DNA from: Flavobacterium kayseriense | GTDB taxonomy: Bacteria; Bacteroidota; Bacteroidia; Flavobacteriales; Flavobacteriaceae | NCBI RefSeq assembly: GCF_014305095.1 | Contig: NZ_JACRUI010000001.1 | Span: forward strand, 990,744-1,054,743 | Direction of reading: 5' to 3' | DNA length: 64,000 bases | Part shown: positions 42,462 through 51,108 of the stretch, piece by piece | How positions within the stretch are numbered: position 1 is the first letter of the stretch | Layout of the letters: each line of letters begins with the position of its first letter | Program-made: the position numbers and the translations under genes | The notes under the pieces: model-generated | What the model was told of the DNA's origin: nothing | Databases searched by the model: none | The model's input: only the letters and a program-made list of their open reading frames with translations

Positions 42462-43610
42462 TTAAGACTCTTTTTTAAAAATCATCTGCATCGTAGTTCC
42501 TTTCCCTATCTCGGATTGCAATACCTTTATGATTCCTTTGTGGTATTCTTCTACTATTCGCTTAGTTAAGGATAGGCCTAATCCCCAACCTCTTTTTTTG
42601 GTCGTAAATCCGGGTTCAAAGACGGTTTTAAATTGGTTTTTGCTTATACCGCTACCACTATCTTTAACGCTAATTTTTACTTGCTCTTGGTCTTGACTAA
42701 TTCGTAAATCAAGACTTCCTTTGCCTTTCATAGCGTCAATCGCATTTTTAACTAGGTTTTCGATTGTCCAACTGTGCAGCGTAGGATTTAGTTTGACAAA
42801 TATAGGCGTATCAGGCGCCTCGAAAGTAAATGCAATTTGCTTTGAAAAACGAGATTGCAAATAGGTATAGGATGCGATGGTTTCAGCAACAATATCGCTG
42901 CGTTCTAAAACGGGTTCTGATCCTATTTTAGAGAAACGTTCGGTTATGGTTTGCAGTCGCTCAATGTCTTTCTCAATTTCTTTGGTGATGGATTCGTCTA
43001 CGTTATCTGCTTTTAAAATTTCGACCCAACCTATTAAAGATGATAATGGCGTCCCTATTTGATGTGCTGTTTCCTTAGCCATTCCAGCCCACAGTTTGTT
43101 TTGTGTAGCAATCTTTGTGCTGCGATAAAAATAATAAACCAAGGCGGCAAACAGCACAATGATCAATAGTAAGGCAATGGGGTAATACTTTAGTTTGTTC
43201 AATAAGGCGCTATTACCGTAATACAATTTCTGGAAATGGCCAGGGACATACTCAATCACGATAGGGTCATTATCGCTTTTTAGGGTAGCCAAAAATTGAG
43301 TAGCTCTAGCTTGATCATTGATGATTTCGTCAGCAATGTTTACGGTGTTAATAATACTATCGTTCTCTGTTAATATAATAGGGATGGTCGTATTATTACT
43401 AAAAATTTGCAAGGGTAGTTCAACATCGGTATTTTCTCCAGCATTAATCAGTGTTTTTTGCGCTTTCGCCCAAAGATTCATTTTTAAACGCTCTTCATTT
43501 TTAAAAATTTGAAAAAAAGTATAAGTGTTCCATAGTATCAAGATGATGATAAAAAAGGAAGTAAAAATAATAAGCCAGCGACTGGTGTTTCGTCTTTCAG
43601 AAAACTGCAT
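42462..43610 (-). CDS. Membrane sensor histidine kinase (orphan)
   Basis: The 382-residue kinase has two membrane helices (about 11-33 and 144-163) with a periplasmic sensor region between. The phospho-acceptor is H183 in MAKETAHQIGTPLSSLIGW. The ATPase domain has NLVKNAIDAM (N box), VKDSGSGI (G1) and GWGLGLSLTKRIVEEYHKG (G2). The HQIGTPL form of the H box is common in Bacteroidota. No response regulator lies beside it, so its partner must be elsewhere. It is convergent with the transglutaminase gene. Confidence 0.92.
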   Translation of the reverse strand: MQFSERRNTSRWLIIFTSFFIIILILWNTYTFFQIFKNEERLKMNLWAKAQKTLINAGENTDVELPLQIFSNNTTIPIILTENDSIINTVNIADEIINDQARATQFLATLKSDNDPIVIEYVPGHFQKLYYGNSALLNKLKYYPIALLLIIVLFAALVYYFYRSTKIATQNKLWAGMAKETAHQIGTPLSSLIGWVEILKADNVDESITKEIEKDIERLQTITERFSKIGSEPVLERSDIVAETIASYTYLQSRFSKQIAFTFEAPDTPIFVKLNPTLHSWTIENLVKNAIDAMKGKGSLDLRISQDQEQVKISVKDSGSGISKNQFKTVFEPGFTTKKRGWGLGLSLTKRIVEEYHKGIIKVLQSEIGKGTTMQMIFKKES

Positions 43611-43743
43611 AGAGTAGATTTTGAGCTATAAATATAACGAAATTTCTATCGTATTATTTCAGATTTTAATTCAAGGCTATTTATTAATTTGGCATTCTAA
43701 TTTTAATTCGTGTGCTACTCTTTTTATAGTTAAACGATTTACT

Positions 43744-43751
43744 TACTTTTG
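43744..43751 (+). promoter_or_regulatory. -7 promoter element of the flavin reductase gene
   Basis: TACTTTTG fits TAnnTTTG and ends 26 bases before the ATG at 43778. No matching -33 TTG is seen. Confidence 0.45.
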
Positions 43752-43777
43752 TAAATGGATACCTTAAAAAACAAAGC

Positions 43778-44653
43778 ATGATTACGATTGACCCAAAAAG
43801 TATTACCACAGCAAAACTACAAGGATACCTGCAAGGTTCAGTAGGGCCTAGACCTATAGCTTTTGCAAGCACCGTTGATGCAGACGGAAATCCTAATCTA
43901 TCCCCCTTTAGTTTCTTTAATGTATTTAGTGCAAACCCACCTATTCTTGTTTTTTCTCCATCAAGACGGGTGCGAGACAACAGTATAAAGCATACTTTAA
44001 TTAATTGTGAAGCGACTAAGGAAGTTGTCATTAATGTGGTTAATTATGACTTGGTACAACAAACTTCATTAGCAAGCACAGAGTATGCTGATGGTGTCAA
44101 CGAATTCATCAAATCAGGATTAACGCAAGTTCCCTCTGATCTTGTAAAACCATTCAGAGTAAAAGAATCTCCGGTACAGTTTGAGTGTAAAGTAACTCAA
44201 ATCATAGCACTTGGAGAAGAAGGTGGAGCTGGAAACTTAGTTTTATGCGAAGTGGTAAAAATCCATATTAACGAGGCTATTTTAGACGAAAACGGAGCAA
44301 TTGATCAATATAAAATTGACTTAGTATCACGATTAGGAGGCAATTGGTACGGAAGATCGAATCAAGGTTTGTTTGAAGTGCCCAAGCCATTAACCACTCT
44401 CGGAGTAGGCGTTGATGCGATTCCTGATTTTGTCAAAAAGAGCCCTGTTTTTAACGGAAATGATTTGGGTAAATTAGGAAATATAGAAGCCTTGCCTAGC
44501 ACCGAAGAAGTTAGTATATTTGTAAAAGAAAATTTTTCTATCAAAGCCGTTTTAAGTTCAGACGATCAGAAGAATATTCACTTAGAAGCGAAAAAGTACT
44601 TAGATGAGAATGATGTTTTATCCGCATGGAAGGTGCTTTTAGCAAAAAAATAA
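43778..44653 (+). CDS. Flavin reductase family protein (FMN-binding split barrel)
   Basis: The 291-residue protein has the flavoredoxin/FlaRed fold in residues 20-200: VGPRPIAFASTVDADGNPNL and SPFSFFNVFSANPPILVFSP are the FMN-binding stretches. Proteins of this family reduce free flavins or transfer electrons as flavoredoxins. The last 80 residues are a helical tail seen in Bacteroidota members. A DUF3127 gene follows after 29 bases and may be co-transcribed. The electron partner is unknown. Confidence 0.88.
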   Translation: MITIDPKSITTAKLQGYLQGSVGPRPIAFASTVDADGNPNLSPFSFFNVFSANPPILVFSPSRRVRDNSIKHTLINCEATKEVVINVVNYDLVQQTSLASTEYADGVNEFIKSGLTQVPSDLVKPFRVKESPVQFECKVTQIIALGEEGGAGNLVLCEVVKIHINEAILDENGAIDQYKIDLVSRLGGNWYGRSNQGLFEVPKPLTTLGVGVDAIPDFVKKSPVFNGNDLGKLGNIEALPSTEEVSIFVKENFSIKAVLSSDDQKNIHLEAKKYLDENDVLSAWKVLLAKK

Positions 44654-44682
44654 ATTAGAGCAAAACAATTAAATTATAGAAG

Positions 44683-45063
44683 ATGGAAGTTACAGGAAAA
44701 ATTAAAATGATCGATCAAACTAAAGAAGTTGGATCTGGAGGTTTCAAAAAAAGAGATGTTGTTGTCACAACAGATGAGCAGTATCCTCAACATATTTCTG
44801 TGCAATTTGTTCAAGATAAATGTGACTTACTTAATAGTTTTCAAGTAGGAGAAGCAGTAAAAATCGATATTAATTTAAGAGGTAGAGAGTGGACTAATGC
44901 GCAAGGTGAAACGGTTTATTTCAATACTATTCAAGGTTGGAGAATCGCAAAATTACAAGCTGATGCTCCTGCTGCAGGGCAAGCACCACCTATGCCAGCA
45001 GCTCAAGCATTTGCACCTGCGACAAATCTTAATGAGGACGAACCAGACGATTTGCCTTTTTAA
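44683..45063 (+). CDS. DUF3127 domain protein (OB-fold-like)
   Basis: The 126-residue protein starts MEVTGKIKMIDQTKEVGSGG and has FKKRDVVVTTDEQYPQHISV followed by KIDINLRGREWTN, the pattern of the Bacteroidota DUF3127 family, which looks like a single OB fold. A Pro/Ala-rich linker leads to an acidic tip ending DDLPF, strikingly similar to the tail of SSB (DLPF). That suggests an ssDNA-linked role, but this is inference. The gene ends in an intrinsic terminator. Confidence 0.82.
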   Translation: MEVTGKIKMIDQTKEVGSGGFKKRDVVVTTDEQYPQHISVQFVQDKCDLLNSFQVGEAVKIDINLRGREWTNAQGETVYFNTIQGWRIAKLQADAPAAGQAPPMPAAQAFAPATNLNEDEPDDLPF

Positions 45064-45089
45064 TTCAAAGCAAAACATAAATAATTTTA

Positions 45090-45127
45090 AAAACCCCGAA
45101 ATGATTCAATCGTTTGGGGTTTTTTTA
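45090..45127. terminator. Intrinsic terminator after DUF3127 gene
   Basis: Arms AAAACCCC and GGGGTTTT are closed by an inner ATGATT / AATCGT pairing, followed by a T-run. It also suits the convergent PAP2 gene. Confidence 0.85.
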
Positions 45128-45130
45128 TAT

Positions 45131-45868
45131 TTAAAAATTAGGGTTTATAATGGCACCAAGACCAATTTGATTGCCAATTTGAGGATATACAAAGGCCGTT
45201 GTATTTGTTTTTTTCGATACTCTAAAAGATTTTAGCGGACTCACATACGAGAAAATTATTCCAGACGCCATTCCTATTCCAGCACCAGCAAGTACGTCTG
45301 ATGCATAATGCTTATTGTTTGCGAGTCTAAAAGCCGCCGTTGCACCTGCAAACAAAAATCCGCTACTGGCGTACCAAAAATTAGAATCCTTATATTCATA
45401 GTACAACAAAGTAGCATTTGTAAACGCAACAGCCGAATGTCCCGAAGGGAAACTCATATTATCAGACAAATCAGGACGAGTTCTCTTTGCAATCCGTTTC
45501 GCAATCTCTGTAACAATCACAGTAGCAGTATTAGCAACCAGAATATTTACTGTTTGATTTTTATAATCTGTTTTGGGCTCAAACCCTAATGATTTCCCAA
45601 GATAGATTTGAGCGATGGGAACAAACGGGAAAATATTATCAGCGCCTGATTTAAAAGTAGTACCAAAAACTCTTCCTGATTTTGTCTGAATATCACCATT
45701 AATCTCTGAATTCAATAAAATGCCTCCAGCGGTCAACAGCGCTACCGGAGCTATGAAAGACTTGTATGTTAGTTTATGCTGTACTTTCAAAGAATCCACA
45801 TTTTGTCCATACATTTGCAGAAACGGACTAAGCAAGATGATTAAAAGTAAAAAAAATGTTTTTTTCAT
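45131..45868 (-). CDS. PAP2-family membrane phosphatase
   Basis: The 245-residue protein has an N-terminal signal or anchor (MKKTFFLLLIILLSPFLQMYG). The three PAP2 motifs are present: KRIAKRTRP, FPSGHSAVAF and RLANNKHYASDVLAG. These enzymes remove phosphate from lipids such as phosphatidic acid or undecaprenyl diphosphate on the periplasmic side. The signal-peptide-bearing form with a short hydrophobic body is common in Flavobacteriia. It is a single gene; the substrate is not evident. Confidence 0.88.
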   Translation of the reverse strand: MKKTFFLLLIILLSPFLQMYGQNVDSLKVQHKLTYKSFIAPVALLTAGGILLNSEINGDIQTKSGRVFGTTFKSGADNIFPFVPIAQIYLGKSLGFEPKTDYKNQTVNILVANTATVIVTEIAKRIAKRTRPDLSDNMSFPSGHSAVAFTNATLLYYEYKDSNFWYASSGFLFAGATAAFRLANNKHYASDVLAGAGIGMASGIIFSYVSPLKSFRVSKKTNTTAFVYPQIGNQIGLGAIINPNF

Positions 45869-45937
45869 TATTCTAGTTAATTGAGTAACGCTTTGATCAA
45901 AAATAAGGTTTAAAAGTTTAATTATAATAGAAAATTA

Positions 45938-46579
45938 ATGGTTTATTTATCTCAGGAACTGTCTTTTCCAGATGTAAGGTTAACGCATTCTTCCGGAATT
46001 ATTGCCTTGGGTGGCGATTTATCTTCGGAGCGATTGCAACTAGCCTATAAAAGTGGCATTTTTCCATGGTTTGAAGATGGCGAACCCATCACTTGGTGGT
46101 CACCTGATCCCCGTATGGTTTTATTTCTAGACGAATTGGTCGTTACTAAAAGCATGCGAAACGTCCTCAATCGAGATACATTTACAGTCACTTTCAATCA
46201 AAATCTTAGAGAAGTAATTTCTAATTGCCAGCAAATAAAACGCGACGGTCAAAACGGAACTTGGATTACTAATGACATGATCGAAGCCTACTGCAATTTA
46301 CATGAATTAGGAATCGCAAAGTCTGTTGAGGTGTGGCAAGATGGCCAAATTGTAGGCGGTTTATACGGCATTGATTTAGGTCACATTTTTTGTGGCGAAA
46401 GCATGTTCTCAAAAGTCTCTAATGCAAGTAAAGTCGCATTTATCACCTTAGTGCGTCATTTGCAAAAAGAAAATTATAAGCTCTTAGACTGCCAAGTCTA
46501 CAACGAACATCTAGAAAGTCTAGGTTGCCGCGAAATAGCACGCGAAGATTTCATTGCGATTCTTAAAAATAATAATTAG
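45938..46579 (+). CDS. aat: Leucyl/phenylalanyl-tRNA--protein transferase
   Basis: Aat adds Leu or Phe to proteins that start with Lys or Arg and so marks them for the ClpS/ClpAP N-degron pathway. The 213-residue protein has the family signatures GIFPWFEDGEPITWWSPDPR, TWITNDMIEAYCNLHELGIA and the GLYGIDLGHIFCGESMFSK core. It begins MVYLSQELSFPD. A ClpS gene is not in the window. The gene is alone and is followed by a long repeat-filled spacer. Confidence 0.96.
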   Translation: MVYLSQELSFPDVRLTHSSGIIALGGDLSSERLQLAYKSGIFPWFEDGEPITWWSPDPRMVLFLDELVVTKSMRNVLNRDTFTVTFNQNLREVISNCQQIKRDGQNGTWITNDMIEAYCNLHELGIAKSVEVWQDGQIVGGLYGIDLGHIFCGESMFSKVSNASKVAFITLVRHLQKENYKLLDCQVYNEHLESLGCREIAREDFIAILKNNN

Positions 46580-47048
46580 AGCCCAATCCAGCTGTGCGCT
46601 GCAAGTCCTCCCTCAAAATCTTTTTTTCTAAAGTCATAAAAGGAGCTTCCTGCGGTCGCTCTTTTATTCCTAGAAAAAATAGTTTTTTCCCTCCGGGCTT
46701 TCCACTTCCATCTGGGGCAAAATACATTCCTTTCACCAAGAAAATTCGTAATAATTGACTTGAGATACAATCAAATGCATCATTATGTATGAGGATAAAC
46801 CTCATTTTTTTAAATCTGCCTAATCTGCGTGCCATAACCTATAATCGAGCTCCTTTAAGACTTTCGACTTTCAAACTTTAGGACTAAACTTAAATCCGTG
46901 TCATCTGCGTTCCATTACGTACAGTAAACACAATAATTATGGTAACAAGAAATCCGCGTTAATCGGTTTAATCAGTGTCCTCCGCGTGCAATAGCTACAC
47001 AATCGAAATCAACTTTACGACTTTAGACTTTCAAACTTTTAGACTTTC
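46580..47048. repeat. Gene-free spacer filled with degenerate repeats
   Basis: No convincing gene is present; two short open frames on the minus strand lack any family features. 46812-46834 reads, on the minus strand, TGGCACGCAGATTAGGCAGA. 46890-46917 and 46948-46992 are diverged forms (GGAACGCAGATGACACGGAT; GCACGCGGAGGACACTGATT). Between them are CGACTTTCAAACTTT-type units (46858-46885, 47018-47050). Confidence 0.6.
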
Positions 47049-47759
47049 TTAAAACTTCAACTTGGTAAACTGCCAGTTCAACGTACTAAACAAAACCAAC
47101 TCATTCCTTAAACAAGGCAATTCTAGTACCACCTTAAGGGTTTCATGCGCCATCATAGTCCCAATCATTCCAGGCAAGGTTCCTAGAACACCATTCATGC
47201 TACAATTGGGCACATCCTTGGGATCGGGCGATTCAGGAAACAAGTCTCTCAGATTTTTACTTTTTCGATGATTAAAAACAGCAACTTGCCCCTCAAAACC
47301 TAAAATACTTCCATAAATTAATGTTTTGTCGAGATTCACACAAGTATCGTTGACTAGATAGCGAGTCGCAAAATTATCAGAACCATCTACTATAACATCG
47401 TAATCCTTTAAAATAGTAACAGCGTTTTCTTTTGTAACTTTTTCAGGTATCGCAATCACTTCAATCAAAGGATTCAATTTGTGCAAAGTCGTTTTGGCAG
47501 TTTTAGCTTTCGATAACCCTACTTGGTCTTCAGTATATAAAATCTGTCGGTGCAAATTGTGAATTTCGATAGTATCAAAATCGACGATACCTATAGTGCC
47601 AACACCCGCTGTTGCGAGGTACTGTAAAATAGGACAACCCAAACCTCCCGCACCAATTACTAGAACTTTGGCTTTTTTAATCTTGGCTTGCCCAGCATCT
47701 CCAACTTCGGGTAACATCACTTGGCGGTTGTAACGTAAAAAATCTTGTATAATGCTCAT
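47049..47759 (-). CDS. thiF: HesA/MoeB/ThiF family adenylyltransferase (ThiF)
   Basis: ThiF adenylates the C-terminus of ThiS so that it can carry sulfur for the thiazole ring. The 236-residue protein has the ATP-binding GAGGLGCPILQYLATAGVG with the following IVDFDTIEIHNLHRQ. NCSMNGVLGTLPG near residue 185 holds the likely catalytic cysteine. The CxxC pairs that bind zinc in E. coli ThiF are missing; the position usually reading RCLFP is RDLFP here. It is the last gene of the thi operon, 210 bases after thiH, with repeats between. Confidence 0.88.
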   Translation of the reverse strand: MSIIQDFLRYNRQVMLPEVGDAGQAKIKKAKVLVIGAGGLGCPILQYLATAGVGTIGIVDFDTIEIHNLHRQILYTEDQVGLSKAKTAKTTLHKLNPLIEVIAIPEKVTKENAVTILKDYDVIVDGSDNFATRYLVNDTCVNLDKTLIYGSILGFEGQVAVFNHRKSKNLRDLFPESPDPKDVPNCSMNGVLGTLPGMIGTMMAHETLKVVLELPCLRNELVLFSTLNWQFTKLKF

Positions 47760-47774
47760 TTATTTTGAGTGATT

Positions 47775-47865
47775 AGTTGTTAGTGAGAAGTGAATAGTGA
47801 GAAGTGAAAAGTAATTAGGTAATAGCAAAGTTGTTGTCAGTTCGAGCTTAGTAGAGAACTTTCGT
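47775..47865. repeat. Short tandem-like units and a GTCAGTTCGAGC repeat fragment
   Basis: 47779-47809 holds GTGAGAAGTGAATAGTGAGA and AGTGAAAAGT-like units. 47836-47861 (GTCAGTTCGAGCTTAGTAGA, then GAAC) is a partial copy of the inverted repeat at 17-60. It interrupts the thiH-thiF spacer. Confidence 0.5.
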
Positions 47866-47969
47866 TATTGCAATGCCTTTTTATTTGTGTATAAGAATCA
47901 AAAGTCAACGTAATATAGAATCGTGATTATGAAATAATAAAGCGTTCTTATGACTTTTGACATTCGACT

Positions 47970-49091
47970 TTATGACATTCGACTAAAATTTTTATCCCAA
48001 TCTTTCCAAACGGGTTCGTAACCGCTATTCGAAATTAAAGTGGCAATTTCTAGAGCAGAGCGTTCGTCACTTATTTCAAACTGTTCCAGGGATTGCGGAT
48101 CGACTACATAACCTCCCGGATTTGTTTTAGAACCCGCGCTCATGCTTGTGGTTCCAATTGGGATAATGTTGTTTCTAAAGTTTTCATTCTCGCGAGTCGA
48201 AATCGAAATCTCTAAGTCTTCATTCCATAAACGATAAGCACAAATCAGCTGCGTCAAATCGCGGTCATCCATGATAAAATTTGGGGGAACCGTTCCTTCA
48301 GCCGGACGCAATCTAGGAAATGAAACGGAGTACTTTGTTTGCCAATAGGTTTTTTGTAAATAATTCAGATGCAAAGCGTTAAAAAAACTATCTGTGCGCC
48401 AATCCTCTAGACCTAATAAAACACCCAATCCTATTTTGTGTATACCCGCTTTCCCAATGCGGTCTGGAGTATCTAGTCTAAAGTCAAAGTTGGATTTCTT
48501 ACCCTTGGTGTGATACTTTTTATACACATCCTGATGATAAGTTTCTTGATACACTAACACCGAATATACACCAGCTTTATGCAAACGTTCATATTCTTCT
48601 TGGGACAAAGGTTGCACCTCAACCGAAATAATTGAGAATTGATCTTTGATTATATCAATGGCGTTCAAAAAGTAATTGATATTTACCGTATAGTTAGCTT
48701 CACCAGCGACTAATAAAACATGATCAAAACCCGCTTCTTTAAGTGCAGCGACTTCTAATTTAATCTCAAAGTCCATTAATGTTTTTCGCTTGATTTTATT
48801 ATCGAGACTAAAACCACAATAAGTACAAATGTTTTGGCATTCGTTACTCACATACAAAGGAGCATACATATGAATGGTTTTTCCAAAACGTTTTTTTGTC
48901 AGCTCGTGTGTGAGTTGCGCCATTTCCTCCAAGTAAGGTTGCGCTGCAGGCGAAATCAAAGATAAAAAATCATCTAGATCCCTTTTGGATTTGGCTAACG
49001 CTTGCTCCACTTGTTTTGAAGTACTGGCATAGATTTTAGATTGGATTTCGTCCCAATTGTATTTTTCGAAAGTAGATTTGAATGTTGTCAT
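47970..49091 (-). CDS. thiH: 2-iminoacetate synthase (radical SAM)
   Basis: ThiH cleaves tyrosine with a SAM radical and supplies dehydroglycine for the thiazole ring. The 373-residue protein has the [4Fe-4S] motif CxxxCxxC in NECQNICTYCGFS near residue 83. VLLVAGEANYTVN and GLGVLLGLEDWR are typical of the barrel. The C-terminal BATS-like region reads STRENENFRNNIIPIGTTSM. Presence of ThiH rather than ThiO marks the anaerobe-compatible route to the thiazole. It is downstream of the GxxExxY gene, with an inverted repeat between. Confidence 0.95.
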   Translation of the reverse strand: MTTFKSTFEKYNWDEIQSKIYASTSKQVEQALAKSKRDLDDFLSLISPAAQPYLEEMAQLTHELTKKRFGKTIHMYAPLYVSNECQNICTYCGFSLDNKIKRKTLMDFEIKLEVAALKEAGFDHVLLVAGEANYTVNINYFLNAIDIIKDQFSIISVEVQPLSQEEYERLHKAGVYSVLVYQETYHQDVYKKYHTKGKKSNFDFRLDTPDRIGKAGIHKIGLGVLLGLEDWRTDSFFNALHLNYLQKTYWQTKYSVSFPRLRPAEGTVPPNFIMDDRDLTQLICAYRLWNEDLEISISTRENENFRNNIIPIGTTSMSAGSKTNPGGYVVDPQSLEQFEISDERSALEIATLISNSGYEPVWKDWDKNFSRMS

Positions 49092-49103
49092 TGTATTTTT
49101 TTT

Positions 49104-49189
49104 GCACGCAGATTTAATAGATTTTGGCAGATTTTTTACATTGAATTTTACTTTTTTTTATCTGCAGAAATCTGCCAAATCTGCGTGCC
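49104..49189. repeat. CACGCAGATT-type inverted repeat
   Basis: Left arm 49104-49134 (GCACGCAGATTT, then GGCAGATTTT after a 10-base insert) pairs with right arm 49161-49189, which on the minus strand reads GGCACGCAGATTTGGCAGAT and TTCTGCAGAT. Relatives are at 46812, 49686 and 54319. It separates thiH from the GxxExxY gene. Confidence 0.65.
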
Positions 49190-49214
49190 AATATTTATAA
49201 GTTTTAATTTCTAA

Positions 49215-49592
49215 CTACATTTTATTGGCAATTCTTTTAATATCATTTAAAATTGTTACTGTGTTGAAGTTGACAAGTATGCCAAGCTTTTTATTCGTTA
49301 GTTTTAAATAATTAGTAATTTGTTTAAAGTGAATAGGAGCTAAGTCTGTTACGGATTTTATTTCAATAATGACTTTTTCCTCAACTAGTAAATCAATTCT
49401 AAAGGCAAGGTCGAGAATTATATCATCATAAGGAATTGTAATCTCAGATTGCCTCTCAACTTTCAATCCCAATTTTGTTAATTCATAATACAATGCGCTT
49501 TCATATACAGACTCAAATAAGCCAGGACCAAGTGTATTGTAAACTTTGAATATTGCCCCTCTAATCTCAAATGATATTTCGTTTTCAGTCAT
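49215..49592 (-). CDS. GxxExxY protein (PD-(D/E)XK nuclease-like)
   Basis: The 125-residue protein has the name-giving motif G24-L-F-E27-S-V-Y30 (GPGLFESVYE). A PD-(D/E)XK-like arrangement follows: D67 in FRIDLLVEEK, then E77-I-K79 in VIIEIKSV, and Q91 in HFKQITNYLK. The GxxExxY family (PDDEXK_3) is widespread in Bacteroidota, usually of unknown function. It is out of place in a thi operon, between thiG and thiH. Copies of the CACGCAGATT repeat lie on both sides (49104-49189 and 49686-49708), which suggests insertion. Codon use looks like the surroundings. Confidence 0.9.
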   Translation of the reverse strand: MTENEISFEIRGAIFKVYNTLGPGLFESVYESALYYELTKLGLKVERQSEITIPYDDIILDLAFRIDLLVEEKVIIEIKSVTDLAPIHFKQITNYLKLTNKKLGILVNFNTVTILNDIKRIANKM

Positions 49593-49685
49593 TTTTCCAA
49601 TTATTTACTATTTATTAAAATGAAAAGTTACTTCAAAATATTTTGTATTAATAATTTTTAATGCTTCAATATCAATAGTTTATTG

Positions 49686-49708
49686 TGATCTGCAGAATCT
49701 GTGTGCCA
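49686..49708 (-). repeat. CACGCAGATT-type repeat fragment
   Basis: On the minus strand it reads TGGCACACAGATTCTGCAGA then TCA, matching one arm of the inverted repeat at 49104-49189. It lies between thiG and the GxxExxY gene. Confidence 0.55.
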
Positions 49709-49715
49709 AAAAGCT

Positions 49716-50489
49716 TTAATATAAAAACGACGTCAACGGACTCGATGCCACGGCGTGCTTATATTGTTGCCCTAATCTAGCTTCGTATGCTTTTCTACCA
49801 GCAATAACCGCTTCCTTAAAAGCCTCCGCCATTAATTTCGGATTTCCTGCGACTGCAATAGCGGTGTTCACTAAAACAGCATCAGCGCCTAATTCCATAG
49901 CTTTTGTAGCATCTGAAGGAGCTCCGATTCCAGCGTCGATAATTACGGGAACTTTAGATTGTTCGATAATAATTTCGAGAAAATCAATTGTCTTAAGTCC
50001 TTTATTGCTCCCTATTGGCGATCCTAATGGCATTACAGCCCCAGTCCCAGCATCTTCTAGTCGCTTGCACAAAACAGGGTCAGCATGAATATACGGCAGT
50101 ACAATAAAACCTAGTTTAGCTAATTCCTCTGTGGCTCTCAACGTCTCGATGGCATCTGGCATTAAATATTTAGGATCGGGGTGTATTTCTAACTTTAGCC
50201 AGTTGGTTTCTAATGCTTCTCTGGCAAGTTGAGCAGCAAAAACTGCTTCTTTAGCGTTTCTAGCTCCAGATGTATTGGGCAATAGATTAATGTGCGAATG
50301 CTGTAAATGTCTCAAAATGGCATCTGTTTCTGTTTCCAAATCTATGCGTTTTAAAGCTACGGTGACCAACTCACTCGCTGAGGCTAGAATGGCTTCTTCC
50401 ATTTGGACATTCGAACCAAATTTACCCGTTCCTAAAAACAAGCGGGATTCTAATATTTTGTCACCTATTTTAAACAATGATGGTTCCAT
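49716..50489 (-). CDS. thiG: Thiazole synthase
   Basis: ThiG forms the thiazole phosphate from DXP, dehydroglycine and ThiS thiocarboxylate. The 257-residue TIM barrel has the Schiff-base lysine in [13 protein letters not shown] and the [20 protein letters not shown] loop. The later [20 protein letters not shown] and [13 protein letters not shown] are also typical. DXP is also made by the dxs gene at 6.5-8.3 kb. It overlaps thiE by 20 bases, so the two are translationally coupled. Confidence 0.97.
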   Translation of the reverse strand: MEPSLFKIGDKILESRLFLGTGKFGSNVQMEEAILASASELVTVALKRIDLETETDAILRHLQHSHINLLPNTSGARNAKEAVFAAQLAREALETNWLKLEIHPDPKYLMPDAIETLRATEELAKLGFIVLPYIHADPVLCKRLEDAGTGAVMPLGSPIGSNKGLKTIDFLEIIIEQSKVPVIIDAGIGAPSDATKAMELGADAVLVNTAIAVAGNPKLMAEAFKEAVIAGRKAYEARLGQQYKHAVASSPLTSFLY

Positions 50490-51108
50490 AAAGGTCGTTT
50501 TTAAGTTGTTTGATTGTCTTTTTCTTATCTTCTGATTGTGTAATTAAACCCGAAACCGCAATACCATGGATACCGGTTTCCATTAACGCAGGAATGTCAT
50601 CTAAACCAATTCCGCCAATCGCATATACTGGAGTTGTAAGTTCATTTTTCTTCATCTCATTCAAAATCGTTTGGTAGCCTTCGAGACCTAAAATCGGACT
50701 CAAATTTTCCTTTGTAGTTGTGAATCGAAACGGACCTAATCCTATATAATCGCAACCATTTTGTATGTGGTTTTGAATATCTTCAAAAGTGTTTGCAGTA
50801 GCTCCAATGATTTTTGTGTCTCCTAAAATGCTTCGCGCTTCTTTGATTGACATATCAGTTAATCCCAGGTGGACGCCATCTGCTGCAATTTGTTGGGCGA
50901 GATAAACATTATCGTTGATGATGAAATTCGCTAGGTATTCCTCGCATAAAATTTTTGCGGCTTCCGCCAAAGCAAAAGTTGCGTCAACTGACTTATTTTT
51001 AAAACGAAGCTGAATCCATTTGCAACCGCCGTCTAATGCTTGATGGATATTTCTAGTTTGTTCCTCGACCGTGTTTCCTTGCGAGATGTATTGTAGTTTG
51101 TTAAACAT
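50470..51108 (-). CDS. thiE: Thiamine-phosphate synthase
   Basis: ThiE joins HMP pyrophosphate and thiazole phosphate to thiamine phosphate. The 212-residue TIM barrel keeps the key stretches [30 protein letters not shown], the phosphate loop [14 protein letters not shown] and [13 protein letters not shown]. The GLxD motif after DGVH is present (LGLTD). It is the canonical copy; a second, diverged family member lies two genes upstream. It overlaps both thiG and thiD. Confidence 0.94.
   Translation of the reverse strand: MFNKLQYISQGNTVEEQTRNIHQALDGGCKWIQLRFKNKSVDATFALAEAAKILCEEYLANFIINDNVYLAQQIAADGVHLGLTDMSIKEARSILGDTKIIGATANTFEDIQNHIQNGCDYIGLGPFRFTTTKENLSPILGLEGYQTILNEMKKNELTTPVYAIGGIGLDDIPALMETGIHGIAVSGLITQSEDKKKTIKQLKNDLYGTIIV

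Noticed and set aside
46563..46835. Two overlapping open frames on the minus strand (90 and 64 codons) after aat
   Set aside because: They lie in repeat-filled spacer, contain the repeat itself, show no signal peptide or domain pattern and have Lys/Arg-heavy, biased composition. I treat them as chance frames.
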